From Platycnemis pennipes (lineage: Eukaryota; Arthropoda; Insecta; Odonata; Platycnemididae): DNA of 64,000 bases. This document shows, piece by piece, positions 21,396 through 33,953 of the stretch. The first letter of the stretch is position 1; every line of letters starts with the position of its first letter. The translations under genes were made by a program, and so were the position numbers. The notes below the pieces were generated by a model. The model had not been told where the DNA came from, did no database searches, and worked only from the letters and a program-made list of their open reading frames with translations. Where the stretch lies: NCBI GenBank assembly GCA_933228895.1, contig OW121857.1, forward strand, positions 78,239,672-78,303,671, in the 5' to 3' direction.

Positions 21396-23509
21396 CTTTG
21401 ATTTCGTAATGCAATTTCGTATTAAAGTCTGTGAATAAAACACCTTTCTACGTTATGAGCGTGCCGAATACCAAGGCGCCAATACCAAATACCAAACTCT
21501 TGATTTTGAAATGCTTTTTTAAATAAAAAGGTTGCAGAGCTTGAATAATTACATATTTCTTGCAGAAATATCAGAAATTTCTTTGTGTTGTGCAGAATTG
21601 AAAAGTGGACCCACGGATGGCTCAGAGATAGTGTATATGGATCATACAATGATGTTTCATGAAATATGAACGAGAAATAGTTCGGACATGATATAAAAAA
21701 TGTATGAAAGCCCTATAAAATGGTATCCGAGAATTAAAAGAAGAAAAGGTATTATTTCTCCGCATTTGGCAACATTTATCCATTTCTTATCATACAATAA
21801 GTTTGCTCTCCACATAATTACCACCCCAGTTATTTGCAGAGGACACGATAGCGTGGGCCCTTCGTATGCGACGTTTTGACTTCCGTGAGAGAACACCGTC
21901 GCTCAATTTAGTGTGAAGCGTTTTGATTTAAAGGGGAGCAGTTACTGGCGAGTGTGAGAGACGGCCCAACTCGCTGCTTGTATGTGCGGACCCTTCCTGA
22001 CGAAATCTCTCTTTGCCAGACTCATTCTCCTTCAACTCTTTGTCGTATTAGAGGTAGCCTCTGATTTGTTAATCTGGGGTACAGTCGTGGATACTCTAAT
22101 GGAGCGCACTCGCGTTATCCTCATTTTTTATGAGAGATTAGAGAAGTGTGTATATCACTCTCCACATGCTCTCAGGTACTTGAAAATTTCTAATTATGTA
22201 AGGAATTGCAAAAAAGAATAAAAAGTGGAAAGGAGCTGTCTTGGTACCAACTCACTTCCTCCCTTTCCATGTATTTATTCTGCAAATAACAGTAGTACAC
22301 GGGGGTGTCTTTTACTTCGAAATCCCCCAGTTTTGACCGACGCACTTTGTATAATGTGGGTTAGCATTTTCCTCAGACCTTCATTTTAACACAAATTGCA
22401 TTGCTAGTTGTACAAGATAGAACCATGATAAAAACAGGGACAAATTGAATTGAGAACGTAAAAATGTAGAGAAACAAGGACAAATAAGGGATTATGGTAT
22501 TTAAATATTTCCAAGACTTTTAATGTGCTCTTCATCTGTTCCTATAATTGCAGTCGCGTCATTAAAAAGACAAGCATTGACTAGAAAATTTCAGCCATCG
22601 AAAAATAAGAACATGGAGAATTGTATTCGTGAGAAGACATTTGAGAGAATCACATTCGGAAATAATAGTTGGCAGTACGGGGGTAGAAGGAAGACGAAAC
22701 GTGGAAGCGCTGGAGGTGGAGGGGCAGAAAGGAAGTTGTTTAAGGACGTTGGGAGAAGGCGGAGGGAGTGAATAAAGCAGATTTTAAGGGACGAGGGTGT
22801 TTTGGAGAACGTCATGGAGGGAAATACGTTGGGTAACCTGGGAATAGGGAGGAGAAAAATTGGCGTTCATAATGTTACGTATCAGGGTAGACCCAATGTT
22901 AAACACTGCTTTGCCCTATCCCTTTGTATCTTGGTCCCAACTACTTCTTCAGTCTTTGGGATTTCCGCTCCCTGCAATCTCTTTTTCTCCTAAGTTTTGA
23001 CTTTAATAATATAGTTTTTACAGAATTCTAAATTACTTATTTAAATTTTAAATCCAAATAAGACATAACTTGCCGCTAAATATCAGTGAGATTGCTTTGC
23101 TTCCTACCTTCAGTTTTATCTTCTTTTTTTTTTGGACTTTTATGGCCTATGAGTACGAGGAATGAATCGATTTCTGATCCAGGCCTACACGTACAAGGTA
23201 TCTTGAAATTATCACTTATGTATTTATCATCTGAATTGATTTTTAACGTATTGGCCCCTGGAGTCACATGAGAGGATTTTTACTGAGCGGTAGGTATCGA
23301 TTTAATCGAAAGACTTGGGAAGGCCCTTAGCATCTAATATGTAGGGGACGAACCATTTCTTGGCCCTTTCGCGGGCTATGGTCAAGTACTCTGTGGATCT
23401 TTCGGGCCTGGCGGACCTCTTCTACCTTAGGATAGCTTACTGTAATGAAGTCGACATTTTAATTCCACCCACCGTACGTTTAGCCTCGCGACTCATGATT
23501 AAATTACTT
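21396..23509. other. Unassigned stretch
   Basis: I see no supported gene. A purine-rich zone at about 22600-22860 (GGAAGACGAAACG, GGCGGAGGGAGTG) looks like decayed retroelement sequence but matches none of the blocks used for other calls. 23300-23460 has several CGGG-containing lines and no clear identity. Confidence 0.25.
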
Positions 23510-23635
23510 TAGACAGGATGTGATAAAGAAGCATTATGTAAATATGAAGAGGTTAGCTGATAAGAGAATCAAGTGGATAGCTGCCTCAAACCAATATTAG
23601 GATTTTTGACTTATGATGATGATAATGATGAGACG
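23510..23635 (+). mobile_element. RTE-type LINE 3' terminus
   Basis: AATATGAAGAGGTTAGCTGA, then CTGCCTCAAACCAATATTAGG, then ATGATGATGATAATGATGAG: the same terminal order as 1975-2060 and 56010-56095. Confidence 0.5.
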
Positions 23636-24214
23636 CCTAGGTTACAAATTATAAATTGTGCATCATATTTCCTTCGCTCAATTCTATCTTTGGCAATTGT
23701 GGAAGTCATAACAGACCTGTGCCGGGGACGAGGGATTACCTGACACGTCCCACTCATTCTCCTCACTTTTGGATACTTACCTATCTTCCTTTGCTAGGGC
23801 CATTTCACGCCATGTCAAGTCCTGTTTTGTTCAGTTCCCTCCTTTAAATACATTTTCTCAAATAAAGATTTTAGGGAATCTAGTTAGGCTGGCCTACCAT
23901 CCTTCACTAATCTCTGGTATTCACTAATCATTTTATGTAATCCGAGAACTCACCTGAGGCTATAAACTGTTTCATTTATTATTTGTTATACAACCTCACC
24001 GTAAGCTTGGAAAAACTGGTATCTCGACGCAGTATTAACGGGTGTTTGATGCTTTTATTTGGTCTCATTTTAGTCATTATAGTACGATGTCTTCCTCATT
24101 GGTGCCATAATATTTGTGTAAAAGTAATGGGAGGCGATTTTTTTGGAAATCCTTTTCCAGATATATTTTGAAACGTATAAGTTTACGGCCCTGCTCCAAG
24201 GCGGTTGCCTTGAT
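23636..24214. other. No gene seen
   Basis: AT-rich, short open frames only. Confidence 0.25.
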
Positions 24215-24330
24215 AATTTTGTCATCATCATAATTACCATAGAGTAGGCTTACCTTATAAACTCGTCTTTTCTTTTGCTCCCTTCACTACTTGCTCCATA
24301 TATTTCATACAAAGTACTCCTTTGCCATTC
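24215..24330 (-). mobile_element. Probable RTE-type LINE 3' fragment, minus strand
   Basis: On the minus strand, GAATGGCAAAGGAGTAC then ATATATGGAGCAAGTAGTG and GAGCAAAAGAAAAGACG correspond to the block GCAGGCCTCATATGAGG, ATATGGAGCAAGTTGTG at 55950-55985. An ATGATGATG tail follows. Strongly decayed. Confidence 0.35.
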
Positions 24331-24627
24331 TTCAGGTTTACTTCTCTTGGCGGCTGTCTACATCAAACCAAACAGGTCTTCATATTTGGCGGATTATATT
24401 GGATTATTTCATATTTGGCCAATATTGTTAGTTAGTTTTTTAGGGTGCTTCGACTGCTAGGTCATTTTCCACCACTCAGTTTATTTTACGTTGCTTAAAA
24501 TTATTTTCAGGTGTTCGACCAGAAAAGTCACTTCGCACCCGCCCAAAGTCAGCTTCATACGTCACATTTTTTGACGTGTTCGGAAAACTTCATGTAAGTC
24601 ATTAATTTAGAGCGTGGTCATCTTCCG

Positions 24628-24705
24628 GCCGCGGTAGCCAGGTCGATAACCATCGGAACTGTTAACACAAAGGGCGTGGATTCGAATCCCACCTAAGGCA
24701 TGTTG
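24628..24705 (+). mobile_element. tRNA-derived SINE head
   Basis: CGGTAGCCAGGTCGATAACC (A box) and GTGGATTCGAATCCCACC (B box, itself a dyad) are spaced as in a tRNA gene. The body continues with GGCATGTTGTCG. It is the clearest copy of the family also seen at 12360 and 8880. Confidence 0.55.
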
Positions 24706-25982
24706 TCGTATTTGTCTTAGAATTAGGCTAAGGGTTAAATTAGGTTAGAAGGAGCGGCATTAGCAAGTGGAGTGTTACCAAAATGTAGGCCTCTCCCACC
24801 AGATCGGCGCGTCAACCTCCTGGTAGCCGCAACCGAGTTTCTTTCTCGATGGGTAGGAAGAGAGGTCTCCTTCCCACCGTCTATTGCTCCGCGCGCCAGC
24901 ATTTTTGCGTGCCTAGGCGGCGCGGCGTAGTGCCTAATGCAAGAGTTTCAACGGCAGGCATCAAGCGAGAAGCTGGTCCGTTCATTAGGTGGTTGGAAAG
25001 ATAATGTAGGAGTAATCCGAAGTTCATCTTCCCCTTCCCCACTGCCGTGGCTTCCGAGAATCGGGTTATTTTCCCCGAACCAGCCATCTCGCCCTCGAGT
25101 TGGGTCATTCAAGGGTTCTTTACGACCTGGGAGGTTAGATGCACCTGATTCTGGCGAGGGAGAGGCATTTCCATCTTTATTTATTTACACCCCAGCTCTA
25201 GGAGGCGGTGGTAGCTGAGCTTGGGATCGAAGATGGTGGGGATTAATCTCTCTCGCTGCGGGAAAGGGTTTTCATGAAAGGAGACCGGTTGGGAGCAAGG
25301 CGTGCTTGTCCTATGCTTATCCCAACGTAAATTTTCTTGTACCAAAGGACACGATTGAGGCAATGAATTTATCGAATGACTATAATGAGAGTTTTTTGTT
25401 TCAAAATTATGGAATTCAACCATTTTTTATCAGCGTTAACCCCAAAATTACTAATATATTTTTGTGAAGTCCTATATTGATAAATATTTTAATATTCATA
25501 ATACTACTTACCTATTTGAAGGAAATTTGCGCAGTGGTAGGTTATAATATTTTTAATAGTTTTCCTGGGGTGAGTGGGCATTTAATTTGTATAAACAATA
25601 ATAGCAACGGTTTCAAAAGTTTACAATATTATATAAAGGATTTTTTAGCAATTTTTCTATTATCATTCTTTGCGTTCGTTCTAATTATAGATATTACGGT
25701 CTTTCCTTGTTGAATTCAACAAAATACAGAGGCAGTTGTGCAGGTGCAGAGCCCATTCCTAAGGCTGACTTTGGTCTCTTGAATTCATTAGCCTGTCCCC
25801 TTAACTGGAATTGATACTTTGAACTTTGTTCTAATGCATGATTTACTGTATAAAACAAAGTTAACATCACAGAACATTGCTTCAAAATCTTATAAAGGAA
25901 GTGGTCGCAGATAGTGTCGGTGATGTGATAATTTATAAGGAATTTTACTAACCCTAACTTGGCAAAATTCTGTTAAGTGGCG
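24706..25982. other. No supported gene
   Basis: A GC-richer patch at 24830-25150 with frames on both strands lacking known motifs; AT-rich after 25440. No RNA gene seen. Confidence 0.3.
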
Positions 25983-27020
25983 TACTTGACACACTGGGGT
26001 GGATTTGTACCCCATCAACCAAAATTGTTAAAAAAAATAAATTATTCAATATTTTAACTTTCCAAGATTTCTAGAACATCTTAAGAGCTCACATTTTAAA
26101 GTTATGTCGGTTGTATAGCCAAAAATTAAAATTAATATGATAAAACATTTGAAACAAAAAAAATGGAAAAAATGACACTTCTACAAAAAAATCCTAACTT
26201 CTTTATTTTTTATATAAATGGCTAAAATTGTAGATGAGTGGGCTTGAGATGTGGTACTACAAAGAAAAAATAGTAGGTTAGTGGCCTTTTCAAAAAAAGG
26301 TATTTATTCTGAGAAATGAAGGGAGGAATTTCGTGAAACAGTCAATATTGTATTATTATGAAAATAAGCAGTAATAATTACTGTTCAAACCTAATTTTTA
26401 TGAAGTTTTTACTAGAAAATAAGCAAAGCATGCTAGAAATAATAGCAAAGTATTGGTCAACAGACGTCCTCGAACACGAAAATTTAGAAGGTGATGCTCT
26501 AAACTGGTATCCTCCACATCAACATCTTCACTTTAATTCTCTTCTCCTTCTGAAGAATCAGCAGAACCTTCTTCATCGCTTGAATGTTACTCATTTTCTC
26601 TTTGATCAATTAATTCATTGTGAATTTCATCTTCAAGATAGCTCCTGGTGTATACGCCGAGAACGTGAAGTATATGCCATCTAATTATTCCAGTAAAATG
26701 TTATGCTCTCTGAAAAAATTAAAAATAGTATAGCGTGATATACTTAATTTATTCTTTCCTCTGATGCAAAAATGTAATTGAAAAAATTTCTCTCCAATTT
26801 CACAAACCCACTTACTTGACACACTTAGGTAGAGGTGATCCCACTTGTCTTTTGACGACCACCATATACAGACCAGCGGTCTCAGCATAATGCCACAGGC
26901 TTGAAAGAATAGTGGGTTACTCCAACTATCAGCAACTATAGACGCACTCACCTTAGATTTACGTATTTTAAATTAAGAATAATTGTTCCTGGGGTGATTT
27001 GCACCCCAGTGTGTCAAGTA
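25983..27020. mobile_element. Inverted-repeat DNA transposon, possibly piggyBac-like
   Basis: The ends TACTTGACACACTGGGGTGG (25983) and its mirror (27001-27020, GCACCCCAGTGTGTCAAGTA) match at 19 of 20. Outside them, AGGGCTAA on the right and TTAA (25973-25976) on the left could be worn TTAA target sites with a CCCT start, as in piggyBac. Open frames inside (plus 26358-26684, minus 26685-26951) show no motif I can name. Confidence 0.5.
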
Positions 27021-28789
27021 AGGGCTAATTATTTCGGATCCTATTACCGTATTCCTCCGAATGTAGTCCCAGTTTTTTAAGTTCAGTTTTGGAAATTTTT
27101 TTAATGCAAAGCAGGACTTGCACATGATTCTCTCAGGTTAACAACTTGAGTACCTTGAGTAGTAATAATTTCCATTGTTTCAGTTATCAATATGAAGTAT
27201 CAAGTTAATATATTTACCAAAATACTCAATATTATTTCACCTATTTAAGTTGACTAGCTATTGTACTCGTATTTAGGGAAACTACATTTCCATAATTAGG
27301 TGGAATGGAGAAGTGAGATATGTAAAGAGGAATCGTGAGAAATCACGATTTTGAAGTGTAAGCACTGCCGTATGTGCATTGGAAATCATGGCGACCAAAT
27401 GTTTTTACATTTAAAATGCCGCCCTCTGTAGTTATCACTCGCGTTGGTTGCAAGAAATAAAGGTTACTGAGATCGCAGTGAAGGATTATTTTCATAAAAG
27501 GAATGACGATATAATTAAAGGACACAAATTCCTAAATCTCTTATCTTCTTTATTGAGTTTTGCTTTACGTTGCGGGTAGTTTTTTTTCAAATAAAAGTTT
27601 CGTTGTATTCACGTTTGTGTACGTAATCACATAATAGCCATTTTCCAAAAGTACATATTTGGCAGCAGTATGACATTTTATCTTCACAGGTATTCATGAG
27701 TCAATTTACCAAATGTTTCATACTTTTACTACCTTCTCCACTTGGGATAGTATTTGTTTAATTCTTATTATTTTATTTGTGTCTTCTATTATTTGTATTG
27801 GGGGCCGAATAGTATTTCGAGATGCATTTCGTAGAGAGAAATAGACTGAATGTCTGCTATTTTAGTTAAAACATATACTTTTCTTCCTCTTCCAATTAGT
27901 GACACCATCTCTTCATAATGGATGAATTTTTGCCTAAATATGATAGATCGTAAAAAGGACCTGGGTCAATCACCAATCATTTGCACGATGCATGGACACC
28001 CGTAATCGGCACGGGTTATTTCCGATATCCATTAACGCAAGTTAATTATGTTTGAACAATTAATTTTCATTCGCTGATGAATGCGCGCAGGTAAATGATT
28101 TTTTATAGAGTCCTGTGGATTTCGATTTCTAAGGATAAATGTTTCATAAAATATTCATTATAGATAAGCTGTGACTAGGAACTTGGCAATTAATGACGTA
28201 ATTAATAATCCTAAATAGGAAATAAAAAATGGAGTAGTAAACCTTATAAGTTTTATGCGATATATCATCCGTAACGCCCTTATTAGGATGCCTATAGGCA
28301 TGGCATGCCATCCGTTGCAAAATTTGTCACCCGCGAGTTTGAAGACCTATATCTCCAAGATGGCTTATGCAAATTTAAATTAAAGTATATCAAATGAAAG
28401 CTTGTTTATTTCTGCTAAAATATTTTTACACATTTTTTACTGAAGTACGTGTTGAAGAACGGATTTTTAGCGATTTTTTTGGGTACCGGATGGGTCCATT
28501 GAATTTGGGGCATCGTAAGGACAACACAAATCGAGATATTAAATTTTCCTTTTCACATGTTGTAGCTAAGGGCTTTGTTAATAGTCATACGGTATTTAAT
28601 ACTATTATGTTCATCAATATATTTGTTATTGATGGATTTGTCAGACTGCGTTACTTTCTGTCCGGCGCGCTTTCCGTTCCGAAAATCACCGTTTGGACTT
28701 TTAACTTGCTCTCGAGTCATTAATATGAATCCTTTTATGAAATATCAATAGAATTCGTTGGTTATTTCATATCGATATATATTTATTTT
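27021..28789. other. No gene seen
   Basis: AT-rich. At 27044-27070 the sequence TACCGTATTCCTCCGAAT followed by GTAGTCCC is the same terminus as in the hairpin element at 29794-29897, in opposite orientation. A 109-codon plus-strand frame (28394-28723) has no recognised domain. Confidence 0.3.
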
Positions 28790-29430
28790 TTGATATAAAA
28801 GCACGCTCAACTGCCCAGAGCATGCCTGGAAGAGAAAGGTAGGGCGCGCGTGAAATCTTCTGCTACAAGCCGCTCGCCTATCGCTGTGAATGAGTCGTGA
28901 GGACTCGATAATTGCGGAAAAAAGTATCGTCTTTAACAATGCAAGTCAGTGTCAGTTTAAGAACTGACGGTATCTTCGGAAGCATACCGTCACTATGCCT
29001 CCTCGCGCAAAGTTTTTGGAGACTGAGTTGAGGATAATTTAAAATGCAATTTCTTTGGTCGAGAAGCCGAGAAATGTGGCGACAAAAGCTATCTCACATA
29101 TCGCTGATTTTATTTTGGTGAATACTGCAACTTATAAACTTTTATTCAAGGATAGGCAAGGGTATTTTTCCTGTGCATACTAGAGAAATTTTCTCGCGTA
29201 GTGTTCGGTGCGCGCGGTACCTACGGTAGCTTACAACTTGGTAACCTCGAGCAGCTTATCTCTCCGGCCGAAAGTCCTGTCGTGTGGAGCTTCGTTTCCG
29301 AAATAAATATATACACGTGGAAAGCATATCTAATTCTCTCAATTTCTGAAGTCATTTTACGCGTGCTTAGTTTTCAAACACGAAGAATACCGTCAAAAGG
29401 AAATGTATTTCCGACTTCCGCAAGCTGAGA
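28790..29430. promoter_or_regulatory. CpG-richer patch upstream of the first visible AMP deaminase exon
   Basis: Two pockets (about 28835-28920 and 29195-29300) contain about ten CpG each per 100 bp, including GGGCGCGCG and GGTGCGCGCGG, within otherwise CpG-poor DNA. TCAGT initiator-like pentamers occur near 28946 and 28952. It could be an alternative promoter or 5' exon of the AMP deaminase gene 1 kb downstream, or another GC-rich repeat. There is no direct evidence of transcription. Confidence 0.2.
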
Positions 29431-29793
29431 TAGCGCATGTTTTTAAAATTTGTCGTAGCGTCATTGTTAACTGAGAAATCTTTTTTAAACTTTTTTTAGT
29501 CTAAGATAAATATATGTTCCATATCTTATGCGAAGAAAAGAGAAGTGACTTACTTTTCATGTTTATCTTCAAGTGGTCGTCAAAGTTGAACTTGCTTCCC
29601 CGGAACTTCTGTCTCGGTCGAAAAATGTATAATATAACCAACTTCAAAATATATTTTTGACATTAATAAACGTATAAATAAACAAGCTGTAGTTCGATAT
29701 ACTTTATTGTAAAGTTGAACGACCCATTTTTGAGATATTGGCCTTCAAACTCGGGGGATAGAATTTTACAACGGACATTAGGTGCCTTGAGCT

Positions 29794-29897
29794 CGAATAT
29801 AATCCGCCCTCCCCTTTCCCCCCCCCCCCTGACTTTTTCCGCGAAGATTTTGGCCAAAAAGGGGGGGGGGGGGACTATATTCGGAGGAATACGGTAC
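29794..29897. mobile_element. Short hairpin element with homopolymer arms
   Basis: CGAATATAATCC (29794) mirrors GGACTATATTCG (29872-29883), 11 of 12. Between them are a 12-base C run (29818-29829) and a 13-base G run (29861-29873) that could pair. The outer end reads GGAGGAATACGGTA; the same terminus recurs at 27044. Confidence 0.45.
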
Positions 29898-30424
29898 TTT
29901 GAACCTGGGAATATCAATACTGTTTTTTGCAATTTATGTTATTATAAACTAGCACAGAGGAAATATCCTAGAATGGAATATTCTTGGAGCTTATCCGCAA
30001 TCTGTTATTTTCCTAATTTAAATTTATTGGATTCCAACAGCGAAGTGATATGTTCCCACTGAATTCCTTTGGAAAGGAAGCCAGTAATTCTTCCTTGATT
30101 TGCTACCATGAACATTTGAATGGAATTGTAACTTAAAACCTTTTAGATCACACATTGGTTGTTTGAAAAAAGACCCTTGTTATCAATCAGATGTATATGT
30201 GAAAGAAGGTAGGTAATTACTAATTAATTACTGATAGTTAACTATCTCAAGTTACAGCACATTAAATGCACAAAACTCAAGAAAATTTTTCTGTTCATTT
30301 ATATATCTTCCATGTAAATAGTAATAGTCCTCTATGGGGTTCATCCATGGACCCTTTATTTTTAATGAACATGGCGGCTGAAGTTTTTACAACTTTTGTA
30401 TTTTCATTTTAATTTTGAATTCAG

Positions 30425-30665
30425 GTTCCTATGGAAGATCTTCAACATGCATCTCAACTTCTGGTTCAAACTCTGGGGATTCGTGAGCGCTACATGGCCA
30501 TATCTCACCAAAGTTTCCCCTGCACGACATCTCGATTCCTACGCTATGTAAATGCACAAAATATGACTACTGGTGGTGGTGGTGTTTTGGATGGTGGACC
30601 AAACAGTAATTGCTTGGATTACCCACTTCCAGAAATCCACCACGATGACCGAAAAACAATTGAAG
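30425..30665 (+). CDS. AMP deaminase exon (first visible), N-terminal helical region
   Basis: Residues 1-80 plus one base. Acceptor TTTTGAATTCAG; donor GAAG|GTATGT, leaving phase 1. It encodes VPMEDLQHASQLLVQTLGIR followed by ERYMA and QSFPCTTSRFLRYV, the conserved segment ahead of the catalytic domain of AMPD2-type enzymes. It then has a glycine-rich turn (TGGGGV) that looks specific to this lineage. The in-frame ATG at 30431 could serve as a start in a shorter isoform, but the preceding valine-proline codons are also conserved in insect proteins, so I favour an upstream start. Confidence 0.93.
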
Positions 30666-31209
30666 GTATGTTTTTGTTTGCTTAACAATGATTCTTATTC
30701 CAAAAATGCATGACATTAGAATGTAATGTATTAGAAAATGTGGGTGTATATAGAATTCCTATTATGCTAGCTCTCTGAATTTCTGGACATGGAATATGAT
30801 TTTTTTCTCTTAAATAGGTAGTTTTATGCATGGGATTGTAGTTGGTGTTTTAATTTTATTTTTTGTATTCTTATGGTTCATATTGTTGTATTTCCTGTAA
30901 CAGTTCATTCGTGACATCTATGAGGTAACAAACCAATGAAATTCTTTCCTAATATGAAATGTATATGCATGCAGGGGTTAGTTTAAGAGCAGTTGAGTCA
31001 ATTCATTGGGATTCAAATATTGATCATTTGAAAATATTATATTATTTCAAGTCGCTCTCTGGTTTTTGCGGTGATCAGTTTTCATGAAAGATATTGTTAC
31101 TTTCACAAAATGATAAACTAAATGTACATGGAGAGACTTTTGGTATGTTGAACATACTATCTTAATTGAAATGACAGTCATTCCTTAAGGAAAATTACTG
31201 AATTCCTCA

Positions 31210-31257
31210 AATATTACTGAATACTGTGGCAATTGCCACAGTATTCAGTAATATTTT
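31210..31257. repeat. 48-bp perfect palindrome in the AMP deaminase intron
   Basis: The sequence from AAATATTACTGAATACTG to its mirror CAGTATTCAGTAATATTT is a perfect dyad centred on CAATTG (31231-31236) with no loop. It could extrude as a cruciform or form an RNA hairpin only with a strained tip. It lies 545 bp after the exon ending at 30665. Confidence 0.9.
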
Positions 31258-31589
31258 ATTTTAGCCTAATGGTAACATTTTAACAAATTGCCCATTAATT
31301 TAAACACTCTAGAAGCTCTGGATAATATACTAAAAATTCTGAGATGAGATGGTTTTAAGTAAGAAAGAAAGTTCTTAATGTAGTACTAAAGTACTATAGC
31401 ATCTTAGAGTAAGTACAACCATGGTACTTCCTGAATGTGTATGTATCATTTATAACATCACCATCTAAAACCCACTGGTATCAGTGGGTTTGTTCATCAC
31501 CAAGCCATCTTTGGGAAATGGGCCTGTAAGTTTATCCCTATCATCAACGCAGGTGGGATTAACTTACTTCCCTGTGTAAGTTTATCCAT

Positions 31590-31740
31590 ATAAAAATAAA
31601 TAAATTGGAGGGGTGTGCAGGGGCCTTCTGGAGCCCCCTGGCACTTAGACCTCTTTAGGTCCATTGTGCCAACCCACATTTAACCTGCCCACCACTCGCA
31701 AACAGGAGACAAAAGCACCGCAGTAGAGGTATGGAGGAGG
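31590..31740 (-). mobile_element. 5S-family SINE body, intact junction copy
   Basis: On the minus strand it reads CCTCCATACCTCTACTGCGG, GTGGTGGGCAGGTTAAATG and GGGTTGGCACAATGGACC, ending GCACACCCCTCCAATTTA. The 5S-like head is truncated. It preserves GGCAGGTTAAATGTGGG uninterrupted, which shows the empty site of the piggyBac insertion at 15432. It is flanked by imperfect 40-bp direct repeats (31531-31575 and 31788-31830, TTATCCCTATC...CAGGTG). Confidence 0.65.
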
Positions 31741-32408
31741 GTTATATCTATAAACTTACCGCATCCCTTAAACACCTGCATTATCTTTATCCCTATCCTA
31801 AACACAGGTGCCAATTGGATAAGTTACTCCCAGTTTCACAGTATATCTTCAAACATTCTTATTATTTATATTTTTTAGCTTCTTTAAAAGCAGAGCAATG
31901 GTTTCCACTTCGACATCAGTGAATTTCAGTATGATTTTTTTAGATTTGTTATATTATTGATTTCCTTAGTAAAGTTCTATATAAAGTGATATCCTCCTTC
32001 ACTCAGTTGTACATTTGTAGTTAGAAGTTGCATGGAAAATGTTACCTCCTATAAATGAAATGAATAGCTTGGTATTCTATTAAGTTATTGTATCAATCAC
32101 CAGTTTTAAATTCTAATGGTTACAACACCCGGATATCTTTTAAAAAGTATAGTTTGTGCAATTTAAAAGATCTCTCTAGGTATTTATATTGTAATCACTT
32201 CAAAGCTGAAATCAGGAATACTTTTAATTTGGAGCTAATGAAAATATTTAAGTGATGTTACTCCTTCATAATAATTCCAGGTGGATTTAGCTATTTCCAT
32301 AATGTTACATATTTACTCATTTTTTATCAGTGGCCTCATGCATTGTAGAATTTTTCCATCAAAGTTTTTGATTACCTCAGAAGTAAGTGGTGCATTTGTT
32401 CAAAATAG

Positions 32409-32510
32409 TTTCTCCCGATGAAGATTCTGATGAGGAGGATGAAATTGAGCGTGCCCAGAGTGTTGTCAGTAGACATGCAAGCATAAATTCAATGGTTGAT
32501 ATTTATAAAG
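32409..32510 (+). CDS. Candidate cassette exon 1 of AMP deaminase
   Basis: 102 bp, acceptor CAAAATAG|TT, donor AAAG|GTATGA, phase 1 at both ends. It encodes 34 residues beginning VSPDEDSDEEDEIERAQSVV and ending SRHASINSMVDIYK. It has ten acidic residues and an RHAS motif that resembles a basic-directed serine phosphorylation site. Phase and length mean it can be included between the exons at 30425 and 38947 without a frameshift. Its acidic, low-complexity content and codon openness make it a good exon candidate; usage is inferred. Confidence 0.7.
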
Positions 32511-33078
32511 GTATGAGAAAAAGTCTGCCAAAGTTGAATATTTTGGAAAATATTATTCTACAATTGAGTAAGTACCACTTTATAATCAAATTCGATGATT
32601 AAGTTGCATAGGAGATTTAAAAGTTTTTATACTGATATGAATTTAAATTTTAACTAAGAATTTCATTCTCAATCTGTAGTGGAATTTATGGATTACATTT
32701 AGCTTGTGGAAATGCTTTCATAGCTAAACCGTTGTTCAAAGGATCATAAGATAATCAAGCCTCTCCTTTCATCATTTATTATTATTAAATTACCTTATTG
32801 AAAAATCAATATATGTACTTATGTATTTTATATTGATGTTGAACCTGGATAAGCTACAGTTCAAGGGAATATGAATGTTTTGTCACCGAGGATTGTTCAC
32901 ACAGAGTTGTAATAAACTGAGATAACAGGATGAGGAATACACAGGGTGTAAAGGAATAGTAAATTAATTTGTTATTATCTAAAAACCTTAATTGTGTAAA
33001 AATTATTTTTTTAAATCATTCATTTTCTTATATTTTTCTGTCTTGAAATTGGGAACATATTTTTTGGGCTCATAAATA

Positions 33079-33257
33079 CAGTCAAGCCGGTTTATAACGT
33101 TGTTGAGGGGGGGGGGGGTGAATATTTACTTCATAATAACCGAACTTCGTTATATGTGGACCAGTTTTTCCCAGCCTCTCTTTGATGGGGAATAGCCTTT
33201 ACTTCGTTATAACCAGGACTTTATTATAAGCGGGTTTGATATAAGTGGGCTTGACTG
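33079..33257. mobile_element. Tc1/mariner- or pogo-like MITE in a TA site
   Basis: The ends CAGTCAAGCCGGTTTATAAC (left) and GTTTGATATAAGTGGGCTTG then ACTG (right) are inverted, with TA on both sides (33077-33078 and 33258-33259). Internal text repeats TTCGTTATA motifs. A G run at about 33107-33118 interrupts the left arm. No coding capacity. Confidence 0.7.
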
Positions 33258-33953
33258 TATTATCAAAAATTGACTAATCAGTATCTTTTGAAAATTAAAC
33301 AAACATGTAGAACATCTCTAGTACATTAAAAGCTTCTTGCTTCTTAAGAATGGGTTTTCTTCTGCATCCAAATTATCATATGCTCAACCATCTTTATCTC
33401 ACTCAGTGACTTCACACCCTCTAATAAAATCACAATTCAAGTCTATCTCTCTATGAAAACACTTCAATTTTCATTTAGACATCCTGACGATGCAATGTAC
33501 CTTCCTCCGTGATAAAAATCAATCAACTAATTTGCCTTTGTTTGCAATTAAATGACCCCTTTCAAGCAAACAAAAAATCCCGTGTGTGATCTGTCAAAAC
33601 ATATGCTATGCATCATAATTTACAGAGGACAGGAGCTCATGGAGGCTTAACAAGTGGCGGTCTCACTTATGGAGGTCTGGATGTAAAAATCAGCTCTCTC
33701 TCATAGAAATTTCTTTCTCACTTATAGATGATTGTTGGGGTTAAAATGATGGGACTTGGTGATTAGTCTCACTCATAGAGTTTTCTCACTTACCTAGTTC
33801 TCACTTACCTAGTTTATGAGGTTCCTCTGTGTTTATTTGAAAATTTTCAATACTGAGTAGGAAATTTACCATCTTTAAAAGTAATTATATAAAATCATGT
33901 TATTCAGCATCCACTGCATTTTTCAAATCTGATGGAAAATTTTTCACATGCAG

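Noticed and set aside
24628..24705. A functional tRNA gene
   Set aside because: A and B boxes are present, but no proper acceptor stem or anticodon loop can be folded; the same head occurs in several SINE copies.
30431..30433. Definite start codon of AMP deaminase at 30431
   Set aside because: The codons before it (Val-Pro) are part of the conserved family sequence and an acceptor AG lies directly upstream, so this is an internal exon; a short isoform is only possible, not shown.
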